From positions 744,001 to 808,000 of the forward strand of contig JAYKXP010000013.1 in assembly GCA_037176845.1 (NCBI GenBank): a DNA stretch of 64,000 nt, read 5' to 3'. Below, one piece after another: positions 11,458 to 21,336 of the stretch. The stretch is from Paramarasmius palmivorus (lineage: Eukaryota; Basidiomycota; Agaricomycetes; Agaricales; Marasmiaceae). Every line of letters starts with the position of its first letter. Position 1 is the first letter of the stretch. The notes below the pieces were generated by a model. The model was not told where the DNA came from. It did not search any database and worked only from the letters and a program-made list of their open reading frames with translations. Made by a program: the position numbers and the translations under genes.

Positions 11458-12453
11458 CTATGCGTTCTCCAATTGCATTTGTTTCGTTAGGATTCTGAGT
11501 GCGCTTTGGAGTGTATCTTCCTCGTTTGGGGTGCCCATAGGCTGTATATCCGTGTAATGCCTCCTGATCCTCACACATGGAAGCACCATCCCCTTGTTCA
11601 GCTGTGAACTAGCGTCTTGGGACAGACATATCTGTATAGGGTCCGCCGTATGTCCGGATTTCGAAAGTGCGAGATGCAAGTATAGTGTTAAGTCCTCTGT
11701 AAACCAAAATTCAGGCGTCAACGAAAATGAAAGGCCACAAGATAGGAACACACCTTGCAGACTTAGCATTGCCCTTAATGCCTTCCATCCCTTCATCACC
11801 AATGGAACAACCTCACCGTCACCCACGACGTATAACGAATAATAATACGTCTTTTTGCGGTGATCCACCGTGAGACGGAATGTCTGTCCTGGCTTGTACA
11901 CAAGAACTTTTTGGGTACCATGAGAAAGTGTGTCGTATATAGCGAGGTCTTGCGACGTCGGTGGTTTGGCAATAGTACCGTTTTCCGCTAGAGCGTCGAC
12001 GATCCCGTTTTTGACCATCCACCTCATATTCATCTTCCAGGGATCTCTCCCGTTTGGCAGCATTAGATCCTTTCCACCACCGTTCCTCGCCTCTTCGGCA
12101 CTCCCACATAACCTAAACCGCAACGAGAATAAAGATGAGGGTGCGGTTGGCCCAGGAGAGTGAAAATAGAGAAATCCTTTGGTGTTCTGGGGAAACTTAG
12201 AGGGTTTTCCGGCACGGCCCGCGATGTAGTGGAGTGCGTGTGTTGCGTGTAGGGCTGGGAGGAGACCAACACTTGGACGGGTAAAGCCTGAGATATCGAT
12301 GATGTCCTCTGGTTGAATTCGCGATGGTAGCAACGTGCTTAATATACGAGACGGTTTGCCTCGGCCATGGTTGTGGTATATGAGGGTGCGAATGAAGGTT
12401 TGGCGAGCAAGTTTTAAGGATTCATGAATTTTGCGACTGGTACAGAAAAACAT
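11458..12453 (-). CDS. Family X copy A, hypothetical protein
   Basis: Exons 11754-12453 and 11696-11458 (antisense) encode 312 residues. The hallmark segments of the family are all present: PEDIIDISG, NTKGFLYFHSPGPTAPSSL, DLMLPNGRDPW, YKPGQTF, VVGDGEVVPL and a C-terminal QICLSQDASSQLNKGMVLP. The single 57-bp intron (11697-11753) is a multiple of three without a stop, so one continuous frame also exists. Splicing is preferred because all other copies have an intron at the same codon. The N-terminus is basic and free of acidic residues at first, as in a mitochondrial presequence, but reads MFFCTSRK where copies C, D and F read MSLYTRS. The GGCGCTTATT element lies 22 bp upstream of the ATG. Family function is unknown. 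Confidence 0.75.
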   Translation of the reverse strand: MFFCTSRKIHESLKLARQTFIRTLIYHNHGRGKPSRILSTLLPSRIQPEDIIDISGFTRPSVGLLPALHATHALHYIAGRAGKPSKFPQNTKGFLYFHSPGPTAPSSLFSLRFRLCGSAEEARNGGGKDLMLPNGRDPWKMNMRWMVKNGIVDALAENGTIAKPPTSQDLAIYDTLSHGTQKVLVYKPGQTFRLTVDHRKKTYYYSLYVVGDGEVVPLVMKGWKALRAMLSLQGVFLSCGLSFSLTPEFWFTEDLTLYLHLALSKSGHTADPIQICLSQDASSQLNKGMVLPCVRIRRHYTDIQPMGTPNEEDTLQSALRILTKQMQLENA

Positions 12454-12475
12454 GAATGTGGTCAAGGTATAAGGT

Positions 12476-12486
12476 GAATAAGCGCC
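12476..12486 (-). promoter_or_regulatory. GGCGCTTATTC element of copy A
   Basis: Copy of the shared family X upstream element, 22 bp before the ATG at 12453 (in copies C-F the gap is 37-38 bp). Confidence 0.45.
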
Positions 12487-12542
12487 GGGCAGGCGAGGAT
12501 CTTACCCTAATGATTTACCTTACAATATTTTACGATACACTA

Positions 12543-13179
12543 CAGTCATCTGGGAGTCCTTGAGACACCAGATTGATTTCACTCAATAACTCAACATCCG
12601 GTTCGACTCTCGCAAAAAAAATTATATGGGTCGGTTCAGTAGTATCTAAATATTGTTTCTAGCTAGCAATATGGAATATACGGTGGATTGAGGTAGAGAG
12701 GAATCGTCGAAATTGAGAGACACCCTGATGTCACGGTTTGATGGTCCTTGAGACAGTGTGACAGCACCTAATTTTGGCGCTGCTGTCTCATGATGCTGTC
12801 ACGCTTCGGTCACTCCAAAACTATATCTATCGTCTCTCCTCCTCTATATTGATGGTAACACCTCCAAAATTATTGGAAATGCTTTAATTTATGTCAAATA
12901 CTATATAGAATGTGTTCTGGTATCACATCCAAGCCGTTGGATTTTATAATCAGCCGAATAAAAGTTGCCGCGTCTCAAAACTGCTCAATTTTGATATATC
13001 TGTCTGGCTCCAGCATGCAATTTGCACTCTCTGCACTCAAGTACATAGGAGGACATATATTGAGACAGTAGGTATAATTTACACACTTTGAATCGAGGGA
13101 GCAGCCCATTTTGGGCGCAAAAAAAGCTACTGTCTCAAGGACTCCCAGTGTCTCACGGACTCGGACTCCCAGATGACTG
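12543..13179. mobile_element. MITE-like element 1, TA-flanked, Tc1/mariner type
   Basis: The 637-bp element begins with CAGTCATCTGGGAGTCC and ends with its reverse complement. A TA dinucleotide lies on each side (12541-12542, 13180-13181). TA target duplication and a CAGT terminus are the hallmarks of Tc1/mariner superfamily elements. The right end holds extra inverted copies of the GGGAGTCC motif and several GTCTCA repeats. The interior is AT-rich with no open frame for a transposase, so it is non-autonomous. It sits between family X copies A and B and explains the large spacer there. Confidence 0.8.
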
Positions 13180-13377
13180 TATCATCTCTGTTGTTATTGT
13201 TACGAAGAGCCGACGAGTTACTCTACCTAAGCTACCATGTACTTAGCGGAGTCGGTCAATTTATAGTTACTTCTTGTTTCTTGTTATGTATTTGACGGAG
13301 TAATTAACAGTTGTTTCTTGTTGTATCTACATAGTAGAGGTATATTCCTTTCAGCTCACAACAATGTCACAGGTGCT

Positions 13378-14383
13378 TCATGCATTTTCCGCCAGCTGCA
13401 TTTGTTTCTTCAGAATCCTCGCCGCGCTTTGTACAGAAGCTTCCCCGTTCGGGGTACCTATAGGCTTTCGCCAGTAGTGCCTTGTGATGCTGACATGTGG
13501 AAGTACCATTCCTTTCTTTAGCTGCGAGGTCGCATCCTCGGACAACAATATCTGTATAGTATCTTCTGAAGCATTCTGGGACACTGAAACTCTGAGATGT
13601 AGGTGTAGCATCAGAGTATCTGCATAAGAACGCAATCCCGGCGTCAAAAGATGAAGGGAAGAAACACCAAGATGACGACGCACCCTCGTAAGCAAGCTTT
13701 GTCCGTAGTGCAAGCCATCCAGTCATGAACAAAGGAACCATCTCACCGTCGCCCACGACGAATAGCGTATAACGATTCGTCATTTTAGTTGGGTCTAGCG
13801 GAATAGTGAATGTCTGTCCTGGCTTGTACACAATGACTTTGTGGATCCCACTGGTGATTGCGTCGTATATAGCGAGGTCTTCCGACGTCGGTGGTTTGGC
13901 AATAGCGCCGTTTTCCACTAGAGCGTCGACGATCCCGTTTTTGACCATCCACCTCATATTCTTTTTCCAGGGATCTCGCCCGTTTGGCAGCATTAGATCC
14001 GTTCCACCACCATTCCTCGCCTCTTCGGCACTCCCACATCTCCTGAACCGTATCGAGTATAACGATGAGGGCGCGGTCGGCCCAGGGGAGTGAAAGTAGA
14101 GAAATCCTTTGGTGTTCTGGGGAAACTTGACAGGTTTTCCGACATGGGCCATGATATAATGGAGTGCGTGCGTTGCGTATACGGCTGGGAGGAGACCGAC
14201 CTTTGGAAATAAAGAGCCTGAGATGTCGATGATGTCTTCTGTTTTAATTCGCGATGGTAGCAACGTGCTTAGTATACGAGACGGTTTGCCTCGGCCATTA
14301 TTGTGGTGTATGAGGGTACGAATGAAGATTTGACGAGCAGCTTTGAAGGGTCCATGGATTTTGCGACTGGTACAGAAAAACAT
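13378..14383 (-). CDS. Family X copy B, hypothetical protein
   Basis: Exons 13684-14383 and 13619-13378 (antisense) encode 313 residues; the intron is 64 bp (13620-13683). It carries TEDIIDISG, the NTKGFLYFHSPGPTAPSSL block, DLMLPNGRDPW, VYKPGQTF and VVGDGEMVPLF. Exon 2 encodes LHLRVSV, IQILLSEDATSQLKKGMVLP and a conserved end RILKKQMQ. An upstream in-frame ATG at 14467 exists, but the start at 14383 is chosen because it aligns with the first Met of the other copies and leaves the GGCGCTTATT element 22 bp upstream. Copies A and B share the MFFCTSRKIH start, so they are each other's closest relatives at the 5-prime end. Confidence 0.78.
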
Positions 14384-14405
14384 GAACGTGGTCAAGGTAT
14401 AAGGC

Positions 14406-14416
14406 GAATAAGCGCC
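14406..14416 (-). promoter_or_regulatory. GGCGCTTATTC element of copy B
   Basis: Same shared element, 22 bp before the ATG at 14383, as in copy A. Confidence 0.45.
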
Positions 14417-14518
14417 AGGGCAGGCGATGACGATGACAGGCATTCTGTCTAGAGTACATAGTAACATACAAAGAATGTACAGGGACCCTTTTCAACTCCC
14501 AGCAATACCATAAGTGCT

Positions 14519-15518
14519 TCATACGTTTTCCTCCAGCTGCATTTGTTTCTTCAGAATCCTCATCGCGCTTTCCAGAGGACCTTCCCCGTCCGGGGTACCC
14601 ATAGGTTTTCGCACATGCCTTGTAAGGCTGACATGTGGAAGAACCATCCCTTTCCTTAGCCGTGAAGTCGCATCCGCGGACAACAATATCTGTATAGTAT
14701 CTGTTGAATCATTCAGGGAAGCTGAGATTCTGAGATGCAGGTGTAGCACCAGATTATCTGCCCAAGAAGGCAATATCTGCGTCAAAACATGGAGGGAAGA
14801 AACACCAAGATAACGACGCACCCTTGAAAGCTAGCTTTGCCCGAAACGTATCCCATCCAGTTATGAACAAAGGAACCACCTCACCATCGCCCACAATAAA
14901 TAGCGAATAACGAACTGTCCCTTTAGTCGGGTCTAGCAGGATACTGAACGTTTGTCCAGGTTTGTACACCATATTTTTATGCTTTTTGGCGAATAATGTG
15001 TCGTATATAGCAAGGTCTCGCGACGTCGGTGGTTTGGTAATTGTGCCGTTCTGTACTAGAGCGTCAACGATCCCGCTTTTGACCATCCACCCCATACTCT
15101 TCTCCCAAGGATCCCACCCATTTGGCAGCATTAGATCCTTTCCACCACCATTCCTCGCCTCTTCGGCATTCCCACATCTCCTGAATCGTATCGTGTACAA
15201 CGATGAGGGCGCGGTCGGCCCAGGAGAGTGAAAGTAGAGAAATCCTTTAGTGTTCTCGGGAAACTTGACAGGTTTGCTAGCATGACCCACAATGTATCGG
15301 AGTCCGTGCGTTGCGTATAGGGCTGGGAGGAAACCAACATTTGGACGCTTAGAGCCTGAGATATCGATGATGTCCTCTGGTTGAATTTGCGACGGTAGCA
15401 CTGTGCTTAATATGCGAGACGGTTTGCCTCGGGCATTGTGGTGTATGAGGGTGCGAATGAAGGTTTGACGAGCAAGTTTTAAGGATTTGTGAAATTTGCT
15501 GCGCGTGTATAGGGACAT
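14519..15518 (-). CDS. Family X copy C, hypothetical protein
   Basis: Exons 14822-15518 and 14757-14519 (antisense) encode 311 residues, split by a 64-bp intron. The N-terminus MSLYTRSKFHKSLKLAR has six basic residues and no acidic ones, and could form an amphipathic helix, which suggests mitochondrial import. The middle holds PEDIIDISGSKRPNVGFLP, the conserved FLYFHSPGPTAPSSLYTIRF strand and RNGGGKDLMLPNG. The C-terminal exon holds HLHLRISASLNDS and ILLSADATSRL. The lack of long hydrophobic runs argues for a soluble protein. It is the closest full copy to F and ends only 135 bp from the start of B. Confidence 0.8.
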
Positions 15519-15556
15519 TCAGCGACGAGAATGGTGGTTGAGAATCGAGGACGTAT

Positions 15557-15569
15557 GGAAATAAGCGCC
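15557..15569 (-). promoter_or_regulatory. GGCGCTTATTTCC element of copy C
   Basis: Shared element, 38 bp before the ATG at 15518, inside a longer block (about 15530-15620) that is nearly identical upstream of copies E and F. Confidence 0.5.
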
Positions 15570-16140
15570 TGTTGCCTCATCAACGTGATCCAAGCGGCGC
15601 TAACGTTTGCACATCAACCAACTTGCCGTAAACATCTTTCAGTCAGAATCCTTCTCCATCCCACTGAGTCCAACAACAGCTTCCTTGATTACTATGACAC
15701 TCACACTGACTTCAACAACGAAGGGGATGGTATACAGTATTCATCTTTTGAGAATCAGTCGCCTGCTCCGAGTCGGGGCACACTCCCCATAGGCAAGTTC
15801 AAATTCCAATGGATTTGCCGGCGCCAAGGATTTGCTGGGGACAAGAGAGCAGTGTTGTTCAGCTACCCTGTCCAGGTGTCCGAAAAGTAGCTGTAAAGTA
15901 GCGTAGCTCAATGACATTGTGTCGGACACTTTTGATGGACAGATTAGAGTACGCGGGAAGGCCACGGAGAATAGCCGAAAAGAGTTCCCTTTTCTAGCAT
16001 TCAACAGCCGTTGACACCACCTTTTCTGGATCTTTTGACGCTTCAGGATACCCTTGAGATGAATATGTGAGGGCTTTGACGGCGGTTTGTTATTTGTAAG
16101 AGGGTGGTCGTAAACGGTACCGAGAGTAGTATAACGCATA
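15570..16140. other. Upstream region of copy C and flank of MITE 2
   Basis: The first about 50 bp belong to the duplicated promoter block of family X. The rest shows no supported gene. A minus-strand open frame at 15741-16238 runs into the MITE and is not protein-like. Confidence 0.45.
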
Positions 16141-16433
16141 CAGTCGCGGCAAAAAAAGTTGCAATGCCTTATTGGGAAGGAGATTCCCATCTGCCCTGGG
16201 AACATGTTGTAGCGCGAAGAACTTCGCGAAATTATCACCTTTCACACCCACCTTTCTATCTTAGCTTCATATGATGAAAATAACTGATTGCGCTCAAAAA
16301 ATGAGGGGAAAGACATGAGGTCCCTCACAGTCTGTGCTGAACCAGTAACGTACATCGATCCATTTTTGGAAAATCTTGGGGTCGTGGGACTGATCTACCC
16401 GAAAAGGCATTGCAACTTTTTTTGCCGCGACTG
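16141..16433. mobile_element. MITE-like element 2, TA-flanked
   Basis: A 293-bp element with perfect 30-bp terminal inverted repeats starting CAGTCGCGGCAAAAAAA. TA lies on both sides (16139-16140, 16434-16435). The interior has no open frame for a transposase. The CAGT terminus and TA duplication again point to the Tc1/mariner superfamily, but the repeat sequence differs from element 1, so a different transposase family would mobilise it. The perfect repeats suggest recent insertion. Confidence 0.85.
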
Positions 16434-17201
16434 TATGTATATCGGACTACTGTGACTTATGATGTTACCAAAAAGGGAATTCTGGGTGCGTAGGCCCTGC
16501 ATTATAGTCTCCATGAACACAGTTTGCATACATTGTCATAAGGATGCCTGAATTATTCTTTGCTCACTTTGAGGTGCTGCATAGAGCGGTATACCCATTA
16601 TTCGGCCCGGGTTTTTGGTACTCTGTGATACATGTCTTGTGCTCCGTTATCATATACTAAAATTCATGGGAAGTCAACTTGGAGGAAGCAGCTCATTTTA
16701 ATGTTTCAAAGGGAGTCAGTTATGCTACGGACTCAATTTCGAGCGAGAATCCAGATATTTAGGAAGAGTCCGGTGGCACCTGCTGGAAGTCCGGGAGCAC
16801 TCCCCGGGCGCCAATCTACAGTCCCAAAAAAGAGACCATATTCTCACGCTCCTACATCCATGTTTTCTCACTTTTGGCCATTTTAAACGTTAGATGTAGG
16901 TGGGGAATATCTTGCATACAGTTGGTAACACAATCTTATGTGTTTATATACCCGAGAGTCAGCAGAAAAAGTCACCCTAGGATCCCAGCGATGTCCAATA
17001 TTGAAGCGCCGAAGCCGTGGGTCCGGGTGAAAAAGATCAAAAAGATCAAAAATCGAACCGTGGCCTTCCCGCGTACGACAACAGATAGCTGTGATCGGAA
17101 AACTGCGTGCCGGGACCGGGACCGGCTTGCCGGGCGAATCAGATAGCAGAAACATTTTCGAGTATGAGTTTCGGAGGATTTTCTATTGTTGCTCTTGCGC
17201 C
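16434..17201. other. Intergenic region with a short open frame
   Basis: No gene is firmly supported. An ATG near 16991 opens a short basic frame (VKKIKKIKNRT) downstream of TTTATATA near 16945, and could be a small gene or a first exon. Evidence is too weak to call it. Confidence 0.3.
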
Positions 17202-17477
17202 ATGTCCCCTCCGCACTGGGCACAGGAATATTTTTTCTCTCATCCTGATATTAAACACCCTGACCAAAATGTCAGACAACGAGGCAACGCCAGCTCGACA
17301 TCAAACCCAGTCAGCTTCAAACCAATCAAATATTGCAAGAAGTGCTATCAAGCAGATCTGGAACGCGAGTTGAATGACCAGGGCCTTTTAGCGGGGACTT
17401 ATCAGGGTCCCCGTTCAAGAGAGGAAATAGAGGAGACTTGTGTGGCTTTTTTTTCTTTTGGGAAAATACTCTCCTAA
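17202..17477 (+). CDS. Possible exon of a small hypothetical gene
   Basis: The frame beginning MSPPHWAQEYFF contains KYCKKCYQADLERE, a Cys-x2-Cys pair in a charged context, and is protein-like for about 75 residues before running into a T-rich stretch. It may be a transposon-derived zinc-knuckle fragment or the first exon of a gene whose rest was not found. No partner exon with a consistent frame was identified. Confidence 0.2.
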   Translation: MSPPHWAQEYFFSHPDIKHPDQNVRQRGNASSTSNPVSFKPIKYCKKCYQADLERELNDQGLLAGTYQGPRSREEIEETCVAFFSFGKILS

Positions 17478-17980
17478 CTTGAATTTTCTGATCAGTATGG
17501 AACAGCAGTCAATATGCTCACAGTCACTGACTGACAGTAGCCGGAGCAACACTGCAAGAGAGTACTGGTAATAATGACGATACAGGAAGTCTTATCGCAC
17601 AAGGACCAATGATGGTAACGCGCAATAGCAGCCTCCCCAGAAAGGAACATCTCGATTCCACACCAATGATTGGTGTGTTGGCGCTTTTTGAACCTTCACG
17701 AACTTGATTTTCTAGAAAATGCTTCACCAATCATGTAGGACATGGACGTTGTTTCCTTGTAACATCTAGTTCGAGATCAGCGAGCCATATACTCGTAGCT
17801 TCCTATCCCATTTTCGCTATGTATTGCAACAATACAGAAACAATCGTTTATCCGCGGTTTGTTACATGACTGAGTGCGCTCAAGCCTCATAGAGTCGGCT
17901 GTCACTTGTGAACCTTCATCCGCGCACCAGAGTGTTACCACATACGAGGAAGTATGTGCATCATGGAGTAGCTTAGAGAA
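17478..17980. other. 3-prime flank of kinase 2
   Basis: No gene seen. The part from about 17845 to 17980 is duplicated downstream of the kinase relic at 38088-38370, so it was included in that segmental duplication. Confidence 0.5.
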
Positions 17981-19497
17981 TCATACGCCAATGAGCCAGG
18001 GGTCTTCAAGCAGCTCTCGAGCGCTTGGGCGTTCCTCTGGAATCAACTGCAAACACCGTTGTACAAATCGCGCAGTAGCCACAACATCCTTCTCTTCAAG
18101 ATCGACCAAAGCGCACTCCTTGAGGAGCTGGTCTAGCGGGCAATTCGGTTCTTCGTGAATAGTGAAGCGCTTGAAGGATCCTGTGAAAATATTAGCGCGA
18201 TCAAGACCTAGAAAAACAAATCGTATTCCTTACCATCCTCGTTGAAAAACTCGTCTCTACGTTTACACTTTGCAAGGAAGGCAAGGTCAAACTTGGCTCC
18301 GACCGTTTCCGTCATTCGCGCTAGATGATCTTCCTCTCTGCCCCACTCGACCCCGATACAGAGAGTTTCAAATAACCAGAAACCAACAAGCCATTCCATG
18401 ACCTACCAAACCGAAATTGAGATGACGAACACAGAGGAGCGTGTCAGGCTCACCAGGCAGCCAAGGTTCCAGATATCCGCTGGTGTTCCCCAGGGGTACC
18501 CAAGAATTACTTCCGGCGCACGAAGTGCGCTGGGCTGAATCATCTCGTGACAACGATGCTCTTTCCAACACGCTGTGTTATGGTGAGCCATCTGAGCGCT
18601 TAGTGCTTGACGTAAGAATCACTCACAACGACCAAAATCGGCGAGCACGGCTTGAACCTGATCGATTGTACAGGAGCCATCTGTGGATAGAGGAAGGGCC
18701 TGCGAGACGACTGACACAAGAGGTGAATAGATGTCGGTACCAAGATCGTATATCTCAGAGGGATTCGCAACCAATTCGTGAGAAATAACATTAAGAACGT
18801 CAGGATGGCGAAAAAGAATATTGTCGTGCTTGATATCTGCAATAGGAAAAGTTTCGTTCGGTTCCGCCGTTTCTATGAGATTCGACGACGCACCCGTATG
18901 AACGATACCGCAGACATCATGCAAATACTCGAGGCTAAGTAACAACTGCTTCGTGAGTCGTTTTGTTGATGCCAGCGATGGCAAATGAGAACCGTTCGAT
19001 TCACGGACGTGGTTGACTGAAGATACAAGGACTTCCGTAAAAATGCATAGATGAGTACCTTGAGGTCCACGGAGCTCGAATGAACCGTGCAGTAAGAGAT
19101 TGTGCTTGAAGCCACGGTGGTTGGGCTGAGCTGAAGCGATCTTTTCGAGCATGCGTAGTTCATCCGATCCTGGCACCTGCATGGATTCAGTAGCCTCGCG
19201 CGTAAGAATCTTCAGTGCCACAAAGTGTTGCTCTCTAAGTTATTGTCAGAGGTGCCACTTGTAGTATGTTAATGACATCCAAAAAACGCACTTGTTGTCT
19301 TTCGCAAGCCAGACACTCGCATAATTCCCCCAGCCCAATTTCCTAACAATAGAGAAACGTCCATTTTCTAGCAATTGACCGAGACGAGCTGGAAAATAGC
19401 CAAGGTTTCCCTTTCCTTCTTGACGCAAGTCTTCTTCTGGAAAGCCATAGTTGAAGCTGATGCTTGAGGTACTTGAAGCGTGAGTAGAGTGTGACAT
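17981..19497 (-). CDS. SRPK-like serine/threonine protein kinase, copy 2
   Basis: Six exons (19292-19497, 18894-19234, 18627-18836, 18454-18572, 18234-18402, 17981-18180, antisense) encode 414 residues. The last four exons have exactly the same lengths as in kinase 1 (210, 119, 169, 200). Motifs: PGYFPARLGQ, LGWGNYASVWLAKD, VALKIL, catalytic HTDIKHDN, DFG (Val in copy 1), APEVILGYPWGTPADIW and NLGCL. Intron 2 (18837-18893, 57 bp) is in frame and without a stop. If retained it would insert 19 residues between HT and DIK and destroy the catalytic loop, so splicing is required for activity. Intron 4 is GT-AG here but GC-AG in copy 1. The gene is divergent from family X copy D with only 80 bp between starts. 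With DFG intact, this copy is the better candidate for an active kinase. Confidence 0.87.
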
Positions 19498-19577
19498 TGG
19501 CTTTTTTTGTAGCCGAGGCGGGCACTATGGCGCTTATTTTTATTCTCAACCACATTCTAGCTCATTCTGGTCGCTGA
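19498..19577. promoter_or_regulatory. 80-bp bidirectional promoter, kinase 2 / family X copy D
   Basis: The two start codons face away from each other across 80 bp, so both 5-prime UTRs and core promoters must overlap here. The shared GGCGCTTATTTTT element lies at 19529-19541, 37 bp before the copy D ATG. A T-run lies near the kinase start. Confidence 0.6.
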
Positions 19578-20599
19578 ATGTCCTTGTACACTCGCAGCAT
19601 AACTCATGGACTCATAAAGCCTGCTCGTCTTAACTTCGTTCGCAGTCTTGTACACCATGATAGAGGCAGACCCTCTCGCATAGTAAGCACGTTGCTGCTC
19701 TCACAAATTCGGCCAGTGGACTTCATCGACATCTCACGCACGAAACGTCCGCGTATTGGTATCCTTCCAAACCTATTCGCAACGCACGATCTCCACTATT
19801 TTACCGACAACAACAGGAAAAATGTAGACTTCCCCCCGAACGCCAAAGGTTTTCTCTACCTCCATTCTCCGGGACCACACGCGCCTCTGTCTTTATTCTC
19901 GTTGCGGTTCAGAATATGCGAGAGTGCAGAAGAAGGAAGGGATGGAGGCGGAAGAGATCTAATGTTACCGAATGGAACGGAACCTTGGGAGAAGAGTATG
20001 AAGTGGATGCTCAGACACGGGTTTGTCGAAGGCCTGGTTGAAAGCGGTGTCATTGCCAGTCCGCCGGTTTTGGAGGACCCCATATACGACACGCTCTTCC
20101 GCAGGAAGCACAAAACCATCGTGTACAAACCTGGGCAAACGTTCAGTATCCCGCTGAGTCCGGCCAAAAAGACGGATTGTTATAGTTTATTCGTTGTAGG
20201 TGAAGGGGAGGTGGTTCCGTTGCGTATAGGTGGATGGAGAGCATTCACGGCAATGCTCAATATTAAAGGTGTGTCGCTGCCTTGGTATCTCCACTCTCGA
20301 CTTCTTTAACGCGTACATTATGGTTTATAGATGAGTTAACGGTATATGTGCATCTCACACTCTCGAGATTCCAACATACTCCGAAGGATCTTATACAGAT
20401 ATGCCTGTCTGAAGATGCAACTTCGGAACTGAAGAAAGGGACAGTGCTTCCGTATTTGAAGGTCATGGGGCATAACATCATGCAGCCTGTTGGTACCCCG
20501 AACGGAGAAGACCCTCTGCAAAGCGCGAATAGGATTCTAAGGAATCAAGGAGAAGTTATGCACTCGAAAATCGAGGCCAGGCGTTCATCGAGGCTATAA
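19578..20599 (+). CDS. Family X copy D, hypothetical protein
   Basis: Exons 19578-20268 and 20331-20599 encode 319 residues; the intron is 62 bp. It is the most divergent full copy: PVDFIDISRTKRPRIGILP, then FLYLHSPGPHAPLSL, RDLMLPNGTEPWEKS, VYKPGQTF and VVGEGEVVPL. The C-terminus is longer than in the others and ends HSKIEARRSSRL in place of KKQMQLEE. The start MSLYTRSITHGLIKPAR is again basic and presequence-like. It shares its promoter space with kinase 2, which suggests co-expression of a kinase and a family X member. Copy D may represent the ancestral pairing, since a kinase relic also lies next to copies E and F. Confidence 0.8.
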
Positions 20600-20689
20600 C
20601 ATTTGTATGATATTTGTCCAACTTCGCTAGACTTTGTCTCATTATTGTATAGAAATATTGCTCTACCCTTGACCAACCACAGCGTCTCT

Positions 20690-21336
20690 TCATCGCCTCA
20701 TTGCACCGTAATCACCACTCAGCACATGCACAGGAATGTTGCGTTCGGGGATAATAGGGAGAATGAATTCTCGGACGCGATGTGTAGGCGAGTTTTCCTT
20801 TGGGTATGGATAGACGATCCGAAGTCTCGTACCGGGTGGAACTGTCAAGATTCTGCAATCACCCCAGGCATCCATCGGGAAGGCGCTCACAGTAATACCT
20901 GCAGTCAGCCAGTCAATGCACTGACTTGGAGGCTGCCTGGACGCGCAATGTAAATCGTGTAGGAACCTTCAGGCAAGAACTCGTCGCCGTTGTCGGGGTG
21001 GTAGAAGAGCTTGATATGATCGATTTCGAATACTTCGCATCGGACATTTGGTGGTGGGCAGCGAGCCTTGAAGATTTGGTGTCAGCGTAGGTTATGTACT
21101 GAACAGGAATGCAGGAACTTACCCCTAAGCGAGGCAAAGGGATACCATCTCCATGCATGAATGAATGAAAGAGCGGTCTCTGCTGAGCCGTAGTCATCGA
21201 TGAACTCCGGTGCTAAGGTGGTCCTATCCTCGTTCGTTAAGGGACGCTTCAAGGTTTTCTTGTAGTGCTCTTCGCCTGACTTGCCCAGAAAGTCCCAAAT
21301 GGCTTGTTGAGGGGCCTGATAGATCGGACTAGCCAA
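20690..21336 (-). CDS. Hypothetical protein
   Basis: Exon 1 (start 21336) encodes a helical N-terminus MASPIYQAPQQAIWDFLG with HYKKTLKRPLTNEDRTT. An intron with clear GTAAGT donor follows after ASLRG. Exon 2 encodes VRCEVFEIDHIKLFYHPD. The last exon encodes PGTRLRIVYPYPKEN, REFILPIIPERNIPVHVLSG and ends GAMRR. The junction before the last exon is ambiguous. Either a 67-bp intron starts right after FLPE, or the segment up to SLQ is coding and a very short 27-bp intron follows. The beta-rich C-terminus with regularly spaced prolines suggests a small sandwich domain. No family was recognised, and no signal peptide was seen. Confidence 0.5.

Noticed and set aside
12454..12465. Extension of copy A to a TTG at 12465
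   Set aside because: No ATG is there. The first ATG at 12453 aligns with the start of the other copies and keeps the promoter spacing of copy B.
12543..13179. MITE 1 as part of a larger autonomous transposon
   Set aside because: No transposase-like frame lies inside or next to it; both ends are defined by the TA flanks.
15531..15890. Plus-strand open frame starting at 15531
   Set aside because: Its first part is antisense to the duplicated upstream block of family X copy C; the same block precedes copies E and F as non-coding DNA.
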